Assembly (NCBI GenBank): GCA_964493995.1
Contig: CAZBQD010000005.1
Span: 1-64,000 of the forward strand
Length of the DNA: 64,000 bases
Direction: 5' to 3'
From: GCA-002282575 sp964493995
Lineage (GTDB): Bacteria; Pseudomonadota; Gammaproteobacteria; Thiomicrospirales; Thiomicrospiraceae
Shown here one piece after another: positions 52,820 to 62,218 of this stretch (position 1 is its first letter; each line of letters opens with the position of its first letter). The notes beneath the pieces were generated by a model, which was given only the letters and a program-made list of their open reading frames with translations, ran no database searches and was not told the origin of the DNA. A program made the position numbers and the translations under genes.

Positions 52820-54667
52820 CTAGTATAAACGACCTTTACTGACTTTTTCTTCCACAATACGACATTTTCCGCCGACATTATCAAACACCAGCGTTTTTTC
52901 CACTTTGTCTTGGTAGGTTTGATTATCGTAAACTTGATTAAAGGTCGCTTCCATGCGGTTACCTACTTGCGAAGTGCGCACATTATCAATCGAGAGGGTG
53001 ATACCTTTGGCTGGATTTTTCACTCGATTGGTTCGCAAATTCACCCATTGCGCATGGGTCATGCCACCCGCGGTAAAGTTAGGGGAATACTGATTCAAAT
53101 AACCATTCACATCTTGACTGGTCCAAGCGGTAATCCACTGATTCACCTGTCCTTTCACATCGGTACACACCAATTTGATGTCGGTAACAGCCGAGGCCGC
53201 AATCACTGGCGTAACAACAGGAGTTAAGTTAGATGCCATGAGCATGGCTTTATCAATGGTCATCGGTTCAACCACTTCTGCTGGACAAGCGAGGTCTTGG
53301 TTTTTGCTCAAATCACGATCTTGACGAAGTTGCTGAGCACTAGGCAGCTTCTCGCGCTGAATTTTTAACTCTGTCAGTAAACTACCGGTATTGTGTAGTG
53401 TTTTAGCGCGGGCAATGGCTAAGTCGTGCTTCGCTGTGGTGTAGTTGCGTTTCGCTTGGAAATATTCGTTTTCCGTATCGAGTAAGTCCAACAAGGTGCG
53501 TTGCCCAATATCAAACTGCGCTTTGTAGGCTTCCCGCGCTTTCGAAATGGATAGTTGGTGCTGATTTAAGTAACTCAGCTTTTCCGTTAACTGTTTGATA
53601 TCGTTGTAGGCCACGCTCAGGTCTTGACGTAAATTACGGCAGATTTTGTCACGATTATCGCGTGCAAAACTGAGGCGCTCACGAAACTGACTTTTAGCCG
53701 CCGAATCACTACCGCCATTAAATAAATTGTAGGTGGCGACCAATTCAATCACACGATCAAATTCACGCCCCTGAATACCACTGACATTATTACCATTATT
53801 TTGACTGGCTCTCAGCTCGACCTTGGGTAAGAAAGGCGCATTACGACCTTCTAATTCTGCCGTTGCGGCCAACACCTGCTCGATAACCGAGTTAAACTGT
53901 GGGCTGGCCTCAAATGCCAGACGCAGCGCTTCTTGAATATTAGCAGGAATGCCGCTGGTGACCATACCTTCCGTGTCGAGGTCTTCGTAGGGCAACTCAC
54001 CCACCAAGTTTTGATAACGCGCACTCATACTGTGCAAGTTGGTCGCCTCGGTGAGTAAATTCGATTCTGCCAAAGCCAGACGACCGGTTGCCAGCTCTAA
54101 ATCGACGCCACGCGCCACCCCAGCTTGCACTTTTTGAATGATGGCATCGTAAAGTTTTTTGTGTTGCACATAGTTTTCGGACGCTAAACGCACCAGTTCG
54201 CGAAATTTAAGCACGTTTTCATAATAGGTGACGGTTTCCGAGGCAATGGCGCTCGATGCCTGCATAAAATCATAGTAGCGCGCCAAACGGGTATAGCTTA
54301 AACGAGACACTTCACTGCTGGTGGCAAAACCATCGAACACCATCTGGGTCAAACTCAGGCCAAAGGTTTCACGACCGTAATCAATGGCGTTATTACCCCT
54401 GAGTTGGTTACTTTGATTGCCCACTGCCCCATTAAGGTCGATTTTAGGCAAATAGCGACCTTCCGCTACCCGCTCCTCTTCAGTCGAAGCTTGAAAAAGA
54501 TGCCATGCTGCTTGCACTTCGGGGTTTTGCGCAATCGCTTTTTGCGTTGCTTGCTGTAAATTTTTAGCTGGCGCTTGAAGCGTCGTTGCTGCTGGTTCTG
54601 CTGCCATGGCAGACCATGCTAAGCCCATCATCAGGGCCAGTGTTGTCAGTTTAATGGGGGTATTCAT
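52820..54667 (-). CDS. TolC-family outer-membrane protein with NTF2-like C-terminal domain
   Basis: Signal peptide (cleaved near SAMAAE), then two OEP repeats forming a TolC barrel-tunnel (about residues 35-450), then a linker and a C-terminal domain of about 110 residues (VKGQVNQWITAWTSQDVNGYLNQYSPNF) like NTF2/Cds6-type domains. Outer-membrane exit duct of a type I secretion system. Divergent from lapG-lapD, so it is most likely the LapE of an adhesin exporter. The ABC/MFP partners and adhesin are not in this window. Length of 615 aa is long for TolC because of the extra domain. Confidence 0.85.
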   Translation of the reverse strand: MNTPIKLTTLALMMGLAWSAMAAEPAATTLQAPAKNLQQATQKAIAQNPEVQAAWHLFQASTEEERVAEGRYLPKIDLNGAVGNQSNQLRGNNAIDYGRETFGLSLTQMVFDGFATSSEVSRLSYTRLARYYDFMQASSAIASETVTYYENVLKFRELVRLASENYVQHKKLYDAIIQKVQAGVARGVDLELATGRLALAESNLLTEATNLHSMSARYQNLVGELPYEDLDTEGMVTSGIPANIQEALRLAFEASPQFNSVIEQVLAATAELEGRNAPFLPKVELRASQNNGNNVSGIQGREFDRVIELVATYNLFNGGSDSAAKSQFRERLSFARDNRDKICRNLRQDLSVAYNDIKQLTEKLSYLNQHQLSISKAREAYKAQFDIGQRTLLDLLDTENEYFQAKRNYTTAKHDLAIARAKTLHNTGSLLTELKIQREKLPSAQQLRQDRDLSKNQDLACPAEVVEPMTIDKAMLMASNLTPVVTPVIAASAVTDIKLVCTDVKGQVNQWITAWTSQDVNGYLNQYSPNFTAGGMTHAQWVNLRTNRVKNPAKGITLSIDNVRTSQVGNRMEATFNQVYDNQTYQDKVEKTLVFDNVGGKCRIVEEKVSKGRLY

Positions 54668-54823
54668 GGTCGTTTCTCCAGCAGATATAACGAATCTTCA
54701 AATTTTTGATTAATAGTATCACATAAATTTATTAAATTAATCCCCACAACTACAGTTTATCAACTTGTTTTTCTTGACACTTACAGGCAGAATAATCAAA
54801 AACATGATTATATTGAGTGATGG

Positions 54824-55471
54824 ATGCCACCAACCGCCAAACTACGCTTGCTCCTGCTCTTTGCTTGGTTCTCTTTTTCTGCCGCTCTAGCGCACACACT
54901 GGGGGAGCGTTGGTTAGCTGCGTCGGGTAATAACCCCATCGTTGCCCAGTGGAATCAACTCCTCGACAGCCAAGGCGATCGCTCGACCACACACAAACTC
55001 AAGCAGGTGAATCAGTTTTTTAATCGTCACCTTCGTTATGGTGAAGACAGTGAAATTTGGCGCAACCCAGACTATTGGGCGACTCCCTTAGAAAGCATGC
55101 TGTTAGGCAGAGCCGACTGCGAAGACTACGCCATCGCTAAGTATATGACGCTCAAATTACTGGGCGTGTCCACCGAACAATTACGACTGATTTATGTTAG
55201 AGCCAGAATGGGCGGGGCGAACAGCCCCATCAGTCAGGCACACATGGTGCTCGGATATTACGCCAATCCCTCCGCAACCCCGGTGATTTTGGATAACTTG
55301 GTCGATGATGTGATGCCCGCCGATCAGCGCCCTGACCTGACCCCCGTTTTCAGCTTTAACGATGCCGGTTTATGGACGGGCAACGCCACCGCACCTGCCG
55401 CCAATGCCACCGAACGCCTATCGCGTTGGCGCGATCTATTAGCCAAAATGCAACAAGAAGGTTACGAATAA
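54824..55471 (+). CDS. lapG: LapG-type periplasmic adhesin protease
   Basis: Transglutaminase-like cysteine protease of the bacterial BTLCP family. Signal peptide (to about residue 23), then Cys99 in GRADCEDYA, His140 in AHMVLGYY and Asp157 in ILDNLV form the triad. In Pseudomonas LapG cuts the biofilm adhesin LapA when c-di-GMP is low. Length of 215 aa is normal. lapD follows 36 nt later. Confidence 0.9.
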   Translation: MPPTAKLRLLLLFAWFSFSAALAHTLGERWLAASGNNPIVAQWNQLLDSQGDRSTTHKLKQVNQFFNRHLRYGEDSEIWRNPDYWATPLESMLLGRADCEDYAIAKYMTLKLLGVSTEQLRLIYVRARMGGANSPISQAHMVLGYYANPSATPVILDNLVDDVMPADQRPDLTPVFSFNDAGLWTGNATAPAANATERLSRWRDLLAKMQQEGYE

Positions 55472-55507
55472 TGCACGCCCCTCAATCGCCTTGGATGGAG
55501 TTTTACC

Positions 55508-57418
55508 ATGTCGCTCATTAAACAACTCTGGCTCGCCATTGCTTTCCTTATGCTTATGGCATTTGGCATCAGTTTTGCCGTCAGCACACTCACCGCTAAA
55601 ACCTATTTAGAAGAACAGCTGTATCTTAAAAACCTAGACAATGCTGCGTCGTTAGCCTTGTCCATGAATCAGTTACCCAAAGACCCTACCTTAGTCGAAC
55701 TACAACTCTCGGCTCAATTTGATACAGGCCATTATCAGCTCATTCGTTTAACCGACCCCAACGGGCAGGTACTCGTGGAACGTAGCGCCCTATCCGTTAA
55801 TAGCCAAGCGCCTAACTGGTTTAAGCGTTGGTTGAATATCGAAGTCGCTCCGGGTACGGGTAGTGTTATGGATGGCTGGACTGTTTATGGCACCATTCAA
55901 CTCGAAAGCCAAACCAGTTACGCTTACGACACCCTTTGGAACAGTGCGATTGAACTCTTGCTTATTTTTGCACTGGGAGCGTTATTCAGTGGCTTGCTGG
56001 GTTCTTGGATTCTTAAACTGATTACCAACCCACTTGATAATGTGGTTGAACAAGCTGAAGCCATTGGCGAACGTCGCTTTGTCACAACCGATGAGCCTAA
56101 AACGCTTGAATTTAAGCAACTGGTTCGCTCGATGAATCTGCTCTCCAACCGCATTAAAACCATGCTTGAATCGGAAACGCAGCGGCTGGAATCGATGCGT
56201 GTGCAACTGCAACAAGATACGCTAACGGGTTTATTAAATCGTGACACCTTTATGTCGCATCTGAAAGTGGCGCTCAATCAAGAAGACTTAAGTCAGCAGG
56301 GTTATGTGTTTCTATTACGATTATCGCCGCTCAGTCACATTAATCAGGAGCTGGGGCATCAACGCACCGACCAACTCATTCTGGCTATGGCGCAAACCTT
56401 AAAACACGTTTGTGAGCAACAGGCTAATTGCAAAGCAGCCCGTTTGAATGGCAGTGATTTTGCCTTACTGATTGCAAGCGATGCATTTGATGCGCCGGCA
56501 TTGGCTAGTGAACTGAACGACATCATTTTACAGCCAGACTATGCACCGATTCAGTCCATCGCTCAACTTGCCATGGGCATTGGCTATTATCAGCAGGGAG
56601 AAACCATTGCGCAGGTCATGATGCGTGTCGATGCCTGCTTAGCTCAATCAGAACTCGAACAAAAACTGGTGAGTGATCTAGAACCCCAATCAACTCAGGC
56701 CTGTCAACACTATGGCTTACTGGCTTGGAAACAGGGACTCAGTGAGGCACTCAGCACAGAAGAAGCGCTGAGTTTGGGGCAGTTTGCCGTGAGAACAGCC
56801 GATGGGCGATTATTACACAGCGAATGTCCGATGCGCCTAAGCGTATTTGGTGAAGCACAAAAAGCTGGCGTCATTTTCCCGTGGATTACGCGGCTACACT
56901 GGCAAGACAAGGTAGACTTAGCCGTTTTGAAAAAAGGCTTAAGCCAACTGAAACAAAGCCGCCAACCACTGTGTATTAATCTTTCCGTTGAATCCTTACA
57001 AAGCGCTCATTTCCGCGAAGGTGTTCTGGAGCAACTACTACAACTCGATGTATCCCTAACTGCTCTGCTGTGGCTAGACATACCTGAGCGGGGTATTTAC
57101 GCTCATCTGGAGGCATTCCGTAGTTTTTGTCTTTCCATTAAGCCTTTCGCCTGTAAGCTGGGGCTGGAACATGCCGGCGAACACTTTGCTCGCATTGCCG
57201 AATTAAATGACTTAGGACTGGATTACTATAAACTCGATGCCAGCTTCATTCGAGATATCGACGAAAACAAACACAACCAAAGCTTTGTACAGGGCGTGGT
57301 AACGGTGGCGCATGCGATTGGATTATTGGTGATTGCCGAAGGGGTAACAACCGATCAGGAGCGTGCGCAACTCATTCAACTGGGCGTGGATGCGGTTACC
57401 GGACCAGGGGTTGAGTGA
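55508..57418 (+). CDS. lapD: LapD-type c-di-GMP receptor
   Basis: Inner-membrane protein with N-terminal TM, periplasmic LapD/MoxY domain (to about residue 150), second TM, HAMP, and degenerate GGDEF (NGSDF) and EAL domains. It binds c-di-GMP through the EAL domain and then sequesters LapG in the periplasm. Degenerate sites, lack of EAL catalytic residues and the adjacent lapG fit this role. Length of 636 aa is normal. GGAG lies 8 nt upstream. Confidence 0.92.
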   Translation: MSLIKQLWLAIAFLMLMAFGISFAVSTLTAKTYLEEQLYLKNLDNAASLALSMNQLPKDPTLVELQLSAQFDTGHYQLIRLTDPNGQVLVERSALSVNSQAPNWFKRWLNIEVAPGTGSVMDGWTVYGTIQLESQTSYAYDTLWNSAIELLLIFALGALFSGLLGSWILKLITNPLDNVVEQAEAIGERRFVTTDEPKTLEFKQLVRSMNLLSNRIKTMLESETQRLESMRVQLQQDTLTGLLNRDTFMSHLKVALNQEDLSQQGYVFLLRLSPLSHINQELGHQRTDQLILAMAQTLKHVCEQQANCKAARLNGSDFALLIASDAFDAPALASELNDIILQPDYAPIQSIAQLAMGIGYYQQGETIAQVMMRVDACLAQSELEQKLVSDLEPQSTQACQHYGLLAWKQGLSEALSTEEALSLGQFAVRTADGRLLHSECPMRLSVFGEAQKAGVIFPWITRLHWQDKVDLAVLKKGLSQLKQSRQPLCINLSVESLQSAHFREGVLEQLLQLDVSLTALLWLDIPERGIYAHLEAFRSFCLSIKPFACKLGLEHAGEHFARIAELNDLGLDYYKLDASFIRDIDENKHNQSFVQGVVTVAHAIGLLVIAEGVTTDQERAQLIQLGVDAVTGPGVE

Positions 57419-57446
57419 TTGAAAAGGCTTGTACACTCGTTTACAC

Positions 57447-58379
57447 TTAATTGACTTTGGAGGCATTCAGGACAATGCGCCACAATTCAGTATCAAATTG
57501 CTGACTCTTTTGCCGTTGTTCATCCCAGTGATAGGGGTCAATTTGCTCTGTTTGACTAACCTGTAAACCATAGTCAGCAAACTGCTCTAGCACACGTTTG
57601 ACAAAAGGCGCACCGTAAAATTGACTGTCTGCGATCACGCTACTACCATTCAAATAACGCAATGATTTCAAATCGTCAGGGAGTCTCATTTCTCCTAAGG
57701 GATCAGAGCGCATCGCCAATGTTTGCCAGACTCTCCCGGCATCGTAGGTACGCTGAAAGAATTCATTTAACTGGCTAGCGTTTGGTATGGCTTCGCTTGT
57801 TAAGGTTCTGTTATTCAACAAAGATTCTGCCCAACGAGCGCTACCTTCTAAAAACCAGCGCGTTTTGAATGGGGCATAGCCATATTGATACAAATGAAAC
57901 AACTCATGAACAGGAGTGTAAGACGTGGCGTCAAGACGACGACTCATTTTGATCAACAATGAGCAAGTTTCTGTACCTTTTTGATCGGGAAAACGATGCG
58001 GCTCATCGAATGCCACCCCGTGCCCTGACTCCATATCGACTAAACGCACTCGAATGCTGCTCACTCCTTCAAACCTGGGCTGCTGTAAGGGATGCTTGAA
58101 ACCCAAGAGGTCGGTAAGTAGCCTTCTAGATACAATCAACTGAGTCATCATATCCTCAACGACGTCGGGAATTTGATTGCTATTAACGTCTTGCTGATGC
58201 AAAAGCGCGGCTTTACCCTCCAAATCATAGTAAATGCTAAACTCTTCGCGATGATAAACAAAAGCACTATCTAACTTGCCTTTATTGGCATACTGACATT
58301 GATTCTGTGCACTAACTGAACTCGCAGCTATAATACATAAGCCAAAAATCGAATAAACACTTACGCCTAATCGTTTCAT
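57447..58379 (-). CDS. Secreted HExxH metallopeptidase-like protein
   Basis: Signal peptide ending near VSAQ. HELFH at residues 158-162 and Glu178 in FLEGSARWAE make a gluzincin-like zinc site. A DVNSNQIPD calcium-loop-like segment (residues 64-72) is present. Family not recognised in detail. Last gene of the right-hand operon; its ATG overlaps the stop of the MurF-like gene. Length 310 aa. Confidence 0.75.
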   Translation of the reverse strand: MKRLGVSVYSIFGLCIIAASSVSAQNQCQYANKGKLDSAFVYHREEFSIYYDLEGKAALLHQQDVNSNQIPDVVEDMMTQLIVSRRLLTDLLGFKHPLQQPRFEGVSSIRVRLVDMESGHGVAFDEPHRFPDQKGTETCSLLIKMSRRLDATSYTPVHELFHLYQYGYAPFKTRWFLEGSARWAESLLNNRTLTSEAIPNASQLNEFFQRTYDAGRVWQTLAMRSDPLGEMRLPDDLKSLRYLNGSSVIADSQFYGAPFVKRVLEQFADYGLQVSQTEQIDPYHWDEQRQKSQQFDTELWRIVLNASKVN

Positions 58380-60514
58380 TTAGAGATCACTTGTAATAAA
58401 GGTACTAATTTCTCTCGATAAACGGGGGTCTGATCTATTCGATGCAACACGTTAAAACTAGACCACTTTGTCAGATCCTTAACCTGCGCCAACTCTATCG
58501 CTAACCATCCTTTAGCCCAATTCTGATAAGTCATGCTAACAGGAAGATCTCCAAAACTCTCTGCAAGGTAACGACGCAAAACAGCTTCAGACCGACGTTC
58601 ATATCGAATGATGTTATCGCTCGACATATCTACGTGCACCAAACCCGCGTACAAGCGAGTGGTACCAACAGCAATATAGAGCAACCAATTGGGCTGTTTT
58701 GTGAAGAAAAAGCGTCCGAAGGCCGTCTTGGATTTTTGACCTGTTTGCTTATCGGGTTCATCAAACCAGCGTAAACAAAACTGCTCATTGAAGACTCTAC
58801 TACCATAACCAGTGGAACGCATCACTTCATCACAACACTCAAAGCTGCCCCACTCTCTTAGAAACATGGGTAGGGAGTCAAAAAATGAGAACAGAATGTG
58901 TTGATTGAGCGCTGCTTTATTCTGATAAGACTTTGCCAACTGCTGGAATGTCATAAAATCCAGACCGTGTTTAACGCATACTTGAAAAGGATACAGCTCG
59001 GAATGTTCTAACTCATCATAAGTGAGTAGCAAACGATAGTTATCAGAATAATCAATCAAAGAAGCTTCTGAACATTGCTGACCAGATTGAACGTAATCGC
59101 GCAATGTCTGCACTAAGGCTTCCAATTCTAAATAGCCAGAAGCCATGATGAATAAACAATCGCCTGCTTGAAGGCTGCTGAGTAACCAATATAGCAGTCT
59201 GTTTCGATCATTGCTATGCCCTTTAAGCACAGGTGCAGTCAGCACAGAATGCACATACTGCATGAAAGGTCCGGTGGTATAAAGCATATCTATAGGGCTT
59301 TGATTAATCAGTTCACCGATATGTGTATGACTGCTCTGAATCCATTCGTTATCTTCGAATACTCCAACGCCACCCAGCAAGGCGACCATTTTGCCGCTAT
59401 AGGTTAATCTGCTTAAATCATCAAAAGCCGAAACGACACCGGAAATATCGGCACGCGTACTTTGATTGTAGAAAAGGATGGATTGTCCTGTTGGCAAAAT
59501 CAAGCGCTCCAATAACCCCATAGACTCAAACGGACTGAGACTCGGATAGGCTTGCGCAGCTAGATTAACATCGTAACCAGCCACACTGACTGCCAACAAA
59601 GCCCCAACAGAGGCTAAGGGGAAATGCGATTGAAAACTGGGAATAAAATAGTCAACATGCTGTTCCAAAATTCTAGCTTGAACCAACCAACCAAAACGTT
59701 CCTTGTCAAACTCATAATGAACCAATTGTGCCTGGTCATTATCTTTGATACCATAAGTAAGGATACGCGCATCTGGTCGCTTCTTTTGAATGCTGTCAAT
59801 CAACTGATCGGCATATTGATTTGCAGAATTAATCAAACAAGGCGCAGCCCATCTCATACCTTCCACAAGAGATGCCTTTCGATCGATCAAAACTTCCATA
59901 CTGCCGTGAATGGACATGTAATTAGGACCGATATGAGTGTAAAGGCACATATCGGGATTAACCGTAAAAGTTTTAAGCATATTTTGACTCACGTCCGATC
60001 CGACTGAAACCTCATTCACTTCAACCTTATCCGATGTGGACAAATTGATGAGAGATCGCATTACGGGTATGAGCCTATTATTGCTATCTAACACAGCGTG
60101 CACAGCGACTTGTGGTTTAAGCAGGTGATGGAGCTGAACCTTTGCTCCTGTCTTTCCTTCTGTCCCTGTAATGAGAATGGTATAGGGATTCAGCGTACCG
60201 CGCACCAAACGAGCCGCCATGACAAGAGCCTTGTCTAAATCCTCCACCCACAACACCGGAATATCATTTTTAAGATGTTCAGCAACGCTAGGGTTAGATA
60301 CAACAATAGCAACAACGCCACGACGAATTGCCTTTCTGTATCGATTCATAACCGACTCATCAGATTGCTTATTAATTCGCTCAAGTGGAAAATACAAGCT
60401 ATCGCTATCTAGACCAATTGCCTTAAACTTCAATCCATTAGGAACAGAGGACAGCCACTTACCACCCGTAAATAATTCGAGTTTATGGGCGTCTAAAAAT
60501 AACTGACTACTCAT
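58376..60514 (-). CDS. MurF-like ligase with extra C-terminal domain
   Basis: Mur-ligase type enzyme: MurF-like N-domain (about 1-105), ATP loop GTEGKTG (residues 117-123), central domain with HIGPNYMSIHGSME, and a C-domain with YNQSTRADISGVVSAF and VALLGGVGVFED, the equivalent of DxYNANP and LGDM in MurF. Such enzymes join an amine to a carboxylate with ATP. Residues from about 540 to 712 are an additional domain that is homologous to the C-terminus of the Fic-like neighbour. Substrate unknown; not a normal cell-wall MurF. 712 aa. Starts 6 nt after the Fic gene. Confidence 0.75.
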   Translation of the reverse strand: MSSQLFLDAHKLELFTGGKWLSSVPNGLKFKAIGLDSDSLYFPLERINKQSDESVMNRYRKAIRRGVVAIVVSNPSVAEHLKNDIPVLWVEDLDKALVMAARLVRGTLNPYTILITGTEGKTGAKVQLHHLLKPQVAVHAVLDSNNRLIPVMRSLINLSTSDKVEVNEVSVGSDVSQNMLKTFTVNPDMCLYTHIGPNYMSIHGSMEVLIDRKASLVEGMRWAAPCLINSANQYADQLIDSIQKKRPDARILTYGIKDNDQAQLVHYEFDKERFGWLVQARILEQHVDYFIPSFQSHFPLASVGALLAVSVAGYDVNLAAQAYPSLSPFESMGLLERLILPTGQSILFYNQSTRADISGVVSAFDDLSRLTYSGKMVALLGGVGVFEDNEWIQSSHTHIGELINQSPIDMLYTTGPFMQYVHSVLTAPVLKGHSNDRNRLLYWLLSSLQAGDCLFIMASGYLELEALVQTLRDYVQSGQQCSEASLIDYSDNYRLLLTYDELEHSELYPFQVCVKHGLDFMTFQQLAKSYQNKAALNQHILFSFFDSLPMFLREWGSFECCDEVMRSTGYGSRVFNEQFCLRWFDEPDKQTGQKSKTAFGRFFFTKQPNWLLYIAVGTTRLYAGLVHVDMSSDNIIRYERRSEAVLRRYLAESFGDLPVSMTYQNWAKGWLAIELAQVKDLTKWSSFNVLHRIDQTPVYREKLVPLLQVISK

Positions 60515-60520
60515 AATACG

Positions 60521-62203
60521 TTAAACTCTTTTTGGCACCAGTGAGCGCAATTCAATCATCAAGGGAGTCAAAATGTTCTGATAGGCAACCGAATGAGAGG
60601 GATTTAACAACAATTCAATCACACTGGATTTTTTGAAATCATCTAACCTACCCATATCCATTGAAACCCAACCTAACCCCCAATAACGATAATCTAGGGT
60701 TTTACCTAACGCCATTTGAGCAACCTGCTTCATCACATCTCGATAAGCGCTTTCTTCTCGCCTAACAAGTCGATAAGGCTGATTTGTGGTTCGGTTAAAG
60801 CGTACCAATCCCACGTTCCAATGAAAGGTGCCCAATGCGATATGTAGTAAAAATTCATGACTGCCAAAATCATAAAATGAACCAAAATTATTTTTGGCTT
60901 TAGGAGGCTTACTATCAATTCGGTAACACCAGGCACAACAAGCTTCAAATGATAAAACAAGATGGGCATGCTGTGTATTGGTTATCCATTCATCGACGCA
61001 GGTTAAACCAAAGTCATAGTTAAGCGACTGAGAGAGTTGATTAAAAAAGTTAAAAACCAATGCGCCACAAAATTGCTCATAAGAGGGTTCGATGCCACAC
61101 GAATGCTGAGACTCAGTAACGACAGAAGCAGCTTGACAATCATTCTGTCGTTGTTGATTCTCTAACTGCATAATATTCGACAGTAGTGTATCGGGGTTCA
61201 TAGACCGGATTAAATTAAGCAGCTGACTCACAAATGATGCAGGATAAGCAGTCATAAATTTAATTTTAGCGGCAATGGGCAAAACAAGATTGGCCATATA
61301 GCGTGTGTGTTTAGTGCTTAATTCCTCAATCGAAAAACCATATAGGCTTGCTGAGAAATCTTGTAATAATGCCTGAGTGGTTTGCATACCACGCTTAATT
61401 TCCGCAACCCAATCAGCGAAACAAACATCAGAAACCGCATTTTGATTGAATAAACACGCAGGCAAAAAACCATATTTAACGAGTAACTGATTTAGCAAAA
61501 TACCACATAATAAACGGGTATTACCATCTTGAAATAAATGCAGAAAACTTAACTCACGAATCAATTTGGCAATATGATAGAGTCTTTCTCCATCGTTTAA
61601 TTCATGCAGCATCATGTCATTAAACGCATCAATGGACTGGCTGGCACGATTAATAAACTGCATTTGCACTTGAGCTTTAACTTCATAAAAACGAGCAAGC
61701 CCAAATTCTTGCTCTAAAGCCCCCTGCTCCTCATCGCTTAAATTAGGATACCAATGTTGATAGAGCACCTCATTATTGGCTTTCAAGAATTCCATTACAC
61801 CCGATGGATTGGTAAGATCATTATTGGGGTTAAATTTTTTGCTTCTGAAAACTGTCGTTTCATCCCCTAATCTAATGGTGAATAGCTCTTCTAAATGCTC
61901 TAAACTTGTAGAGGAAGCAAATAAAGGTCGGGCTACAATAAGGTAGCGCACCTCACCGGGTGTTGACTTATTTTTTTTGTTTCTCACGCCCGATTGTATA
62001 ATTTTATGTAGTTGAAGCAAATAAGAAACACTTAAACCTTCGGGAAGCTCTAGATGATCTAGCATATAAGAAAAAGCATCGAGTAACGCGGGGATGGCAC
62101 CTGGCTCTCTTTGTTCAAAGCCTATCCAACCTTTATCCTGACGATGCAACTTACCACTTGTGAGTAAGCGGAAATATTGACTTGAATCAAATTTAGATAG
62201 CAT
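60521..62203 (-). CDS. Fic-domain protein with the same C-terminal domain
   Basis: Residues about 55-250 carry a Fic/Doc fold: GVRNKKNKSTPGEVRYL and the active-site motif HLFQDGNTR (222-230), close to HPFxxGNxR. Fic proteins transfer AMP or other phosphate-containing groups to protein hydroxyls. Here the second Gly of GNGR is Thr and the last Arg is absent, so donor use may be altered. Residues about 385-560 match the extra domain of the MurF-like protein. Length of 560 aa. 15-nt gap to the cytidylyltransferase gene upstream. Confidence 0.75.
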   Translation of the reverse strand: MLSKFDSSQYFRLLTSGKLHRQDKGWIGFEQREPGAIPALLDAFSYMLDHLELPEGLSVSYLLQLHKIIQSGVRNKKNKSTPGEVRYLIVARPLFASSTSLEHLEELFTIRLGDETTVFRSKKFNPNNDLTNPSGVMEFLKANNEVLYQHWYPNLSDEEQGALEQEFGLARFYEVKAQVQMQFINRASQSIDAFNDMMLHELNDGERLYHIAKLIRELSFLHLFQDGNTRLLCGILLNQLLVKYGFLPACLFNQNAVSDVCFADWVAEIKRGMQTTQALLQDFSASLYGFSIEELSTKHTRYMANLVLPIAAKIKFMTAYPASFVSQLLNLIRSMNPDTLLSNIMQLENQQRQNDCQAASVVTESQHSCGIEPSYEQFCGALVFNFFNQLSQSLNYDFGLTCVDEWITNTQHAHLVLSFEACCAWCYRIDSKPPKAKNNFGSFYDFGSHEFLLHIALGTFHWNVGLVRFNRTTNQPYRLVRREESAYRDVMKQVAQMALGKTLDYRYWGLGWVSMDMGRLDDFKKSSVIELLLNPSHSVAYQNILTPLMIELRSLVPKRV

Positions 62204-62218
62204 TTGAATAACAAATTC

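Noticed and set aside
60521..62203. Fic gene as a toxin-antitoxin module
   Set aside because: No small antitoxin with an inhibitory helix motif lies beside it, the protein is long and multidomain, and it is embedded in a biosynthetic-looking operon.
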